Positions 4,919-5,722 of a DNA stretch of 5,722 bases are shown here, in pieces. Below the pieces are notes generated by a model. It had not been told where the DNA came from. It did not search any database and saw only the letters and a program-made list of their open reading frames with translations. Position 1 is the stretch's first letter. Each line of letters begins with the position of its first letter. The stretch is from positions 1 to 5,722 of the forward strand of contig JAJYYS010000103.1 of the NCBI GenBank assembly GCA_021800745.1, written 5' to 3'. The stretch is from a bacterium. GTDB lineage: Bacteria; SZUA-79; Acidulodesulfobacterales; Acidulodesulfobacteraceae. Position numbers and translations under genes: made by a program.

Positions 4919-5722
4919 TTATATTTTCGCGGTATCTTTATATTTATAGCGCCTGTAAATTATAACGGCTATTGAAATTATTACGGCGAACATGCTTAAA
5001 ACCTGCGAAACCCTGATGCTGTTTCCGAGCCATAAGCTGTCTATTCTCGTGCCTTCGGTAAAAAATCTCGTAATCCCGTACCATATTAAATAGCCTATCA
5101 AGATTTTACCGGCGACTTTCGGTTTTTTTCTCGAAAGCCACATTAAAAAAACAAATCCTAAAAAATCCGGTACCGATTCAAAAAAGAACGAAGGTTCGAA
5201 ATGGGAATACATAGTTAGATTTTCTGGGCGGGCGGCTTGAAAAGGATACCCCCATAAACCGAATATCAGATGCTTAGGCGTATAAGCGTTTACCGGACGA
5301 AGGCCTTTTGCGATAGGCAGTCCCCATTTTACCGGATAGCCGAAAGCCTGCTGGTCTATAAAATTACCCCACCTTCCTATAGCCTGACCCAGAAGAAGAC
5401 TCGGCGCAAGCATATCTATATAGAGCCAGATGTTAAGTTTCTTTATGCGCGTATATAAATAAAGCGTCAGGAGTCCGCCGATTTCCCCTCCGTATATAGC
5501 CAGTCCGCCCTGCCATATATAAAAAATGCTTAACGGGTTATTCGCGTAATATCCCCATGCAAATATTACATAATAAAGGCGGGCAAAGATAATCGAAACC
5601 GGTATGGCAAAAACCATAATGTTGATTATATTTTCGGGGTCTTCTCCCCAGGATTTTGCCCTGAAATAAGCAATGGCTATGCCTAAGACAAAACCTATTC
5701 CGATTAATATTCCGTACCAGTG
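4919..5722 (-). CDS. lgt: Prolipoprotein diacylglyceryl transferase, N-terminus cut by the window edge
   Basis: Lgt is an inner-membrane enzyme that moves diacylglyceryl from phosphatidylglycerol to the lipobox cysteine of prolipoproteins, the first step of lipoprotein maturation. The frame is open through the right edge, giving 267 visible residues beginning H-W-Y-G-I-L-I-G-I-G. The ATG at 5617 is internal, because the 35 codons before it encode the first conserved segment. Probably only 10-25 residues are missing. Landmarks: G-G-L-A-I-Y-G-G (with Tyr where E. coli has His103); the Lgt signature region G-R-W-G-N-F-I-D-Q-Q-A-F-G (positions 5377-5339); E-P-S-F-F-F-E-S, the usual H-P-T-x-L-Y-E-S block; and R-F-F-T-E-G-T-R-I-D-S-L-W-L-G near the C-terminus. 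In the signature the usual Asn and Glu are Asp and Gln. Several hydrophobic helices are evident. It ends 20 bases from the kup stop, tail to tail. Confidence 0.93.
   Translation of the reverse strand, partial: HWYGILIGIGFVLGIAIAYFRAKSWGEDPENIINIMVFAIPVSIIFARLYYVIFAWGYYANNPLSIFYIWQGGLAIYGGEIGGLLTLYLYTRIKKLNIWLYIDMLAPSLLLGQAIGRWGNFIDQQAFGYPVKWGLPIAKGLRPVNAYTPKHLIFGLWGYPFQAARPENLTMYSHFEPSFFFESVPDFLGFVFLMWLSRKKPKVAGKILIGYLIWYGITRFFTEGTRIDSLWLGNSIRVSQVLSMFAVIISIAVIIYRRYKYKDTAKI

Overview
The window looks like a chromosomal segment from an AT-rich Gram-negative bacterium. The evidence is an exported c-type cytochrome, type IV pilin-like genes and a lipoprotein-processing enzyme on an AT-rich background. 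An anaerobic or metal- and sulfur-cycling deltaproteobacterial-type lineage would fit the cytochrome plus pilin content, but this is inference and nothing here fixes the taxon.

Layout from left to right. (1) Positions 1-223, minus strand: the 5' part of a secreted c-type cytochrome with one visible CXXCH motif, running off the left edge. (2) Positions 224-801: no intact gene. This stretch holds an orphan, perfect Shine-Dalgarno sequence, a long imperfect hairpin, the first few dozen codons of an IS1380-like transposase with an early stop, and a scrambled stretch that includes a minus-strand remnant of a possible membrane protein and two interleaved inverted repeats. It reads as an insertion scar. 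(3) Positions 802-2847, minus strand: a three-gene unit made of a PilV/GspI-like prepilin, a PilW/GspJ-like prepilin and a secreted protein built from about twelve exact 12-residue repeats followed by a Gly/Pro-rich linker. A good sigma-70 type promoter (TTTACA, 17 bp, TATAAT) lies at 2901-2929, and a REP/dRS3-like palindromic repeat sits between the two pilin genes. (4) Positions 3036-4898, plus strand: a full-length Kup-family potassium transporter, divergent from the pilin unit. (5) Positions 4919-5722, minus strand: most of Lgt, the prolipoprotein diacylglyceryl transferase, convergent with kup and cut at its N-terminus by the right edge.

The pilin unit is the most interesting part. Minor pilins of the PilV/PilW type normally form a priming or tip complex for a type IV pilus or type II pseudopilus. 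Here the third gene, where a PilX- or PilY-like protein might be expected, encodes a signal-peptide-bearing repeat protein that I do not recognise. It may be a pilus-associated or secreted surface protein. Kup and Lgt are housekeeping genes with no evident functional link to it. I found no CRISPR array, tRNA, rRNA, riboswitch or convincing intrinsic terminator.
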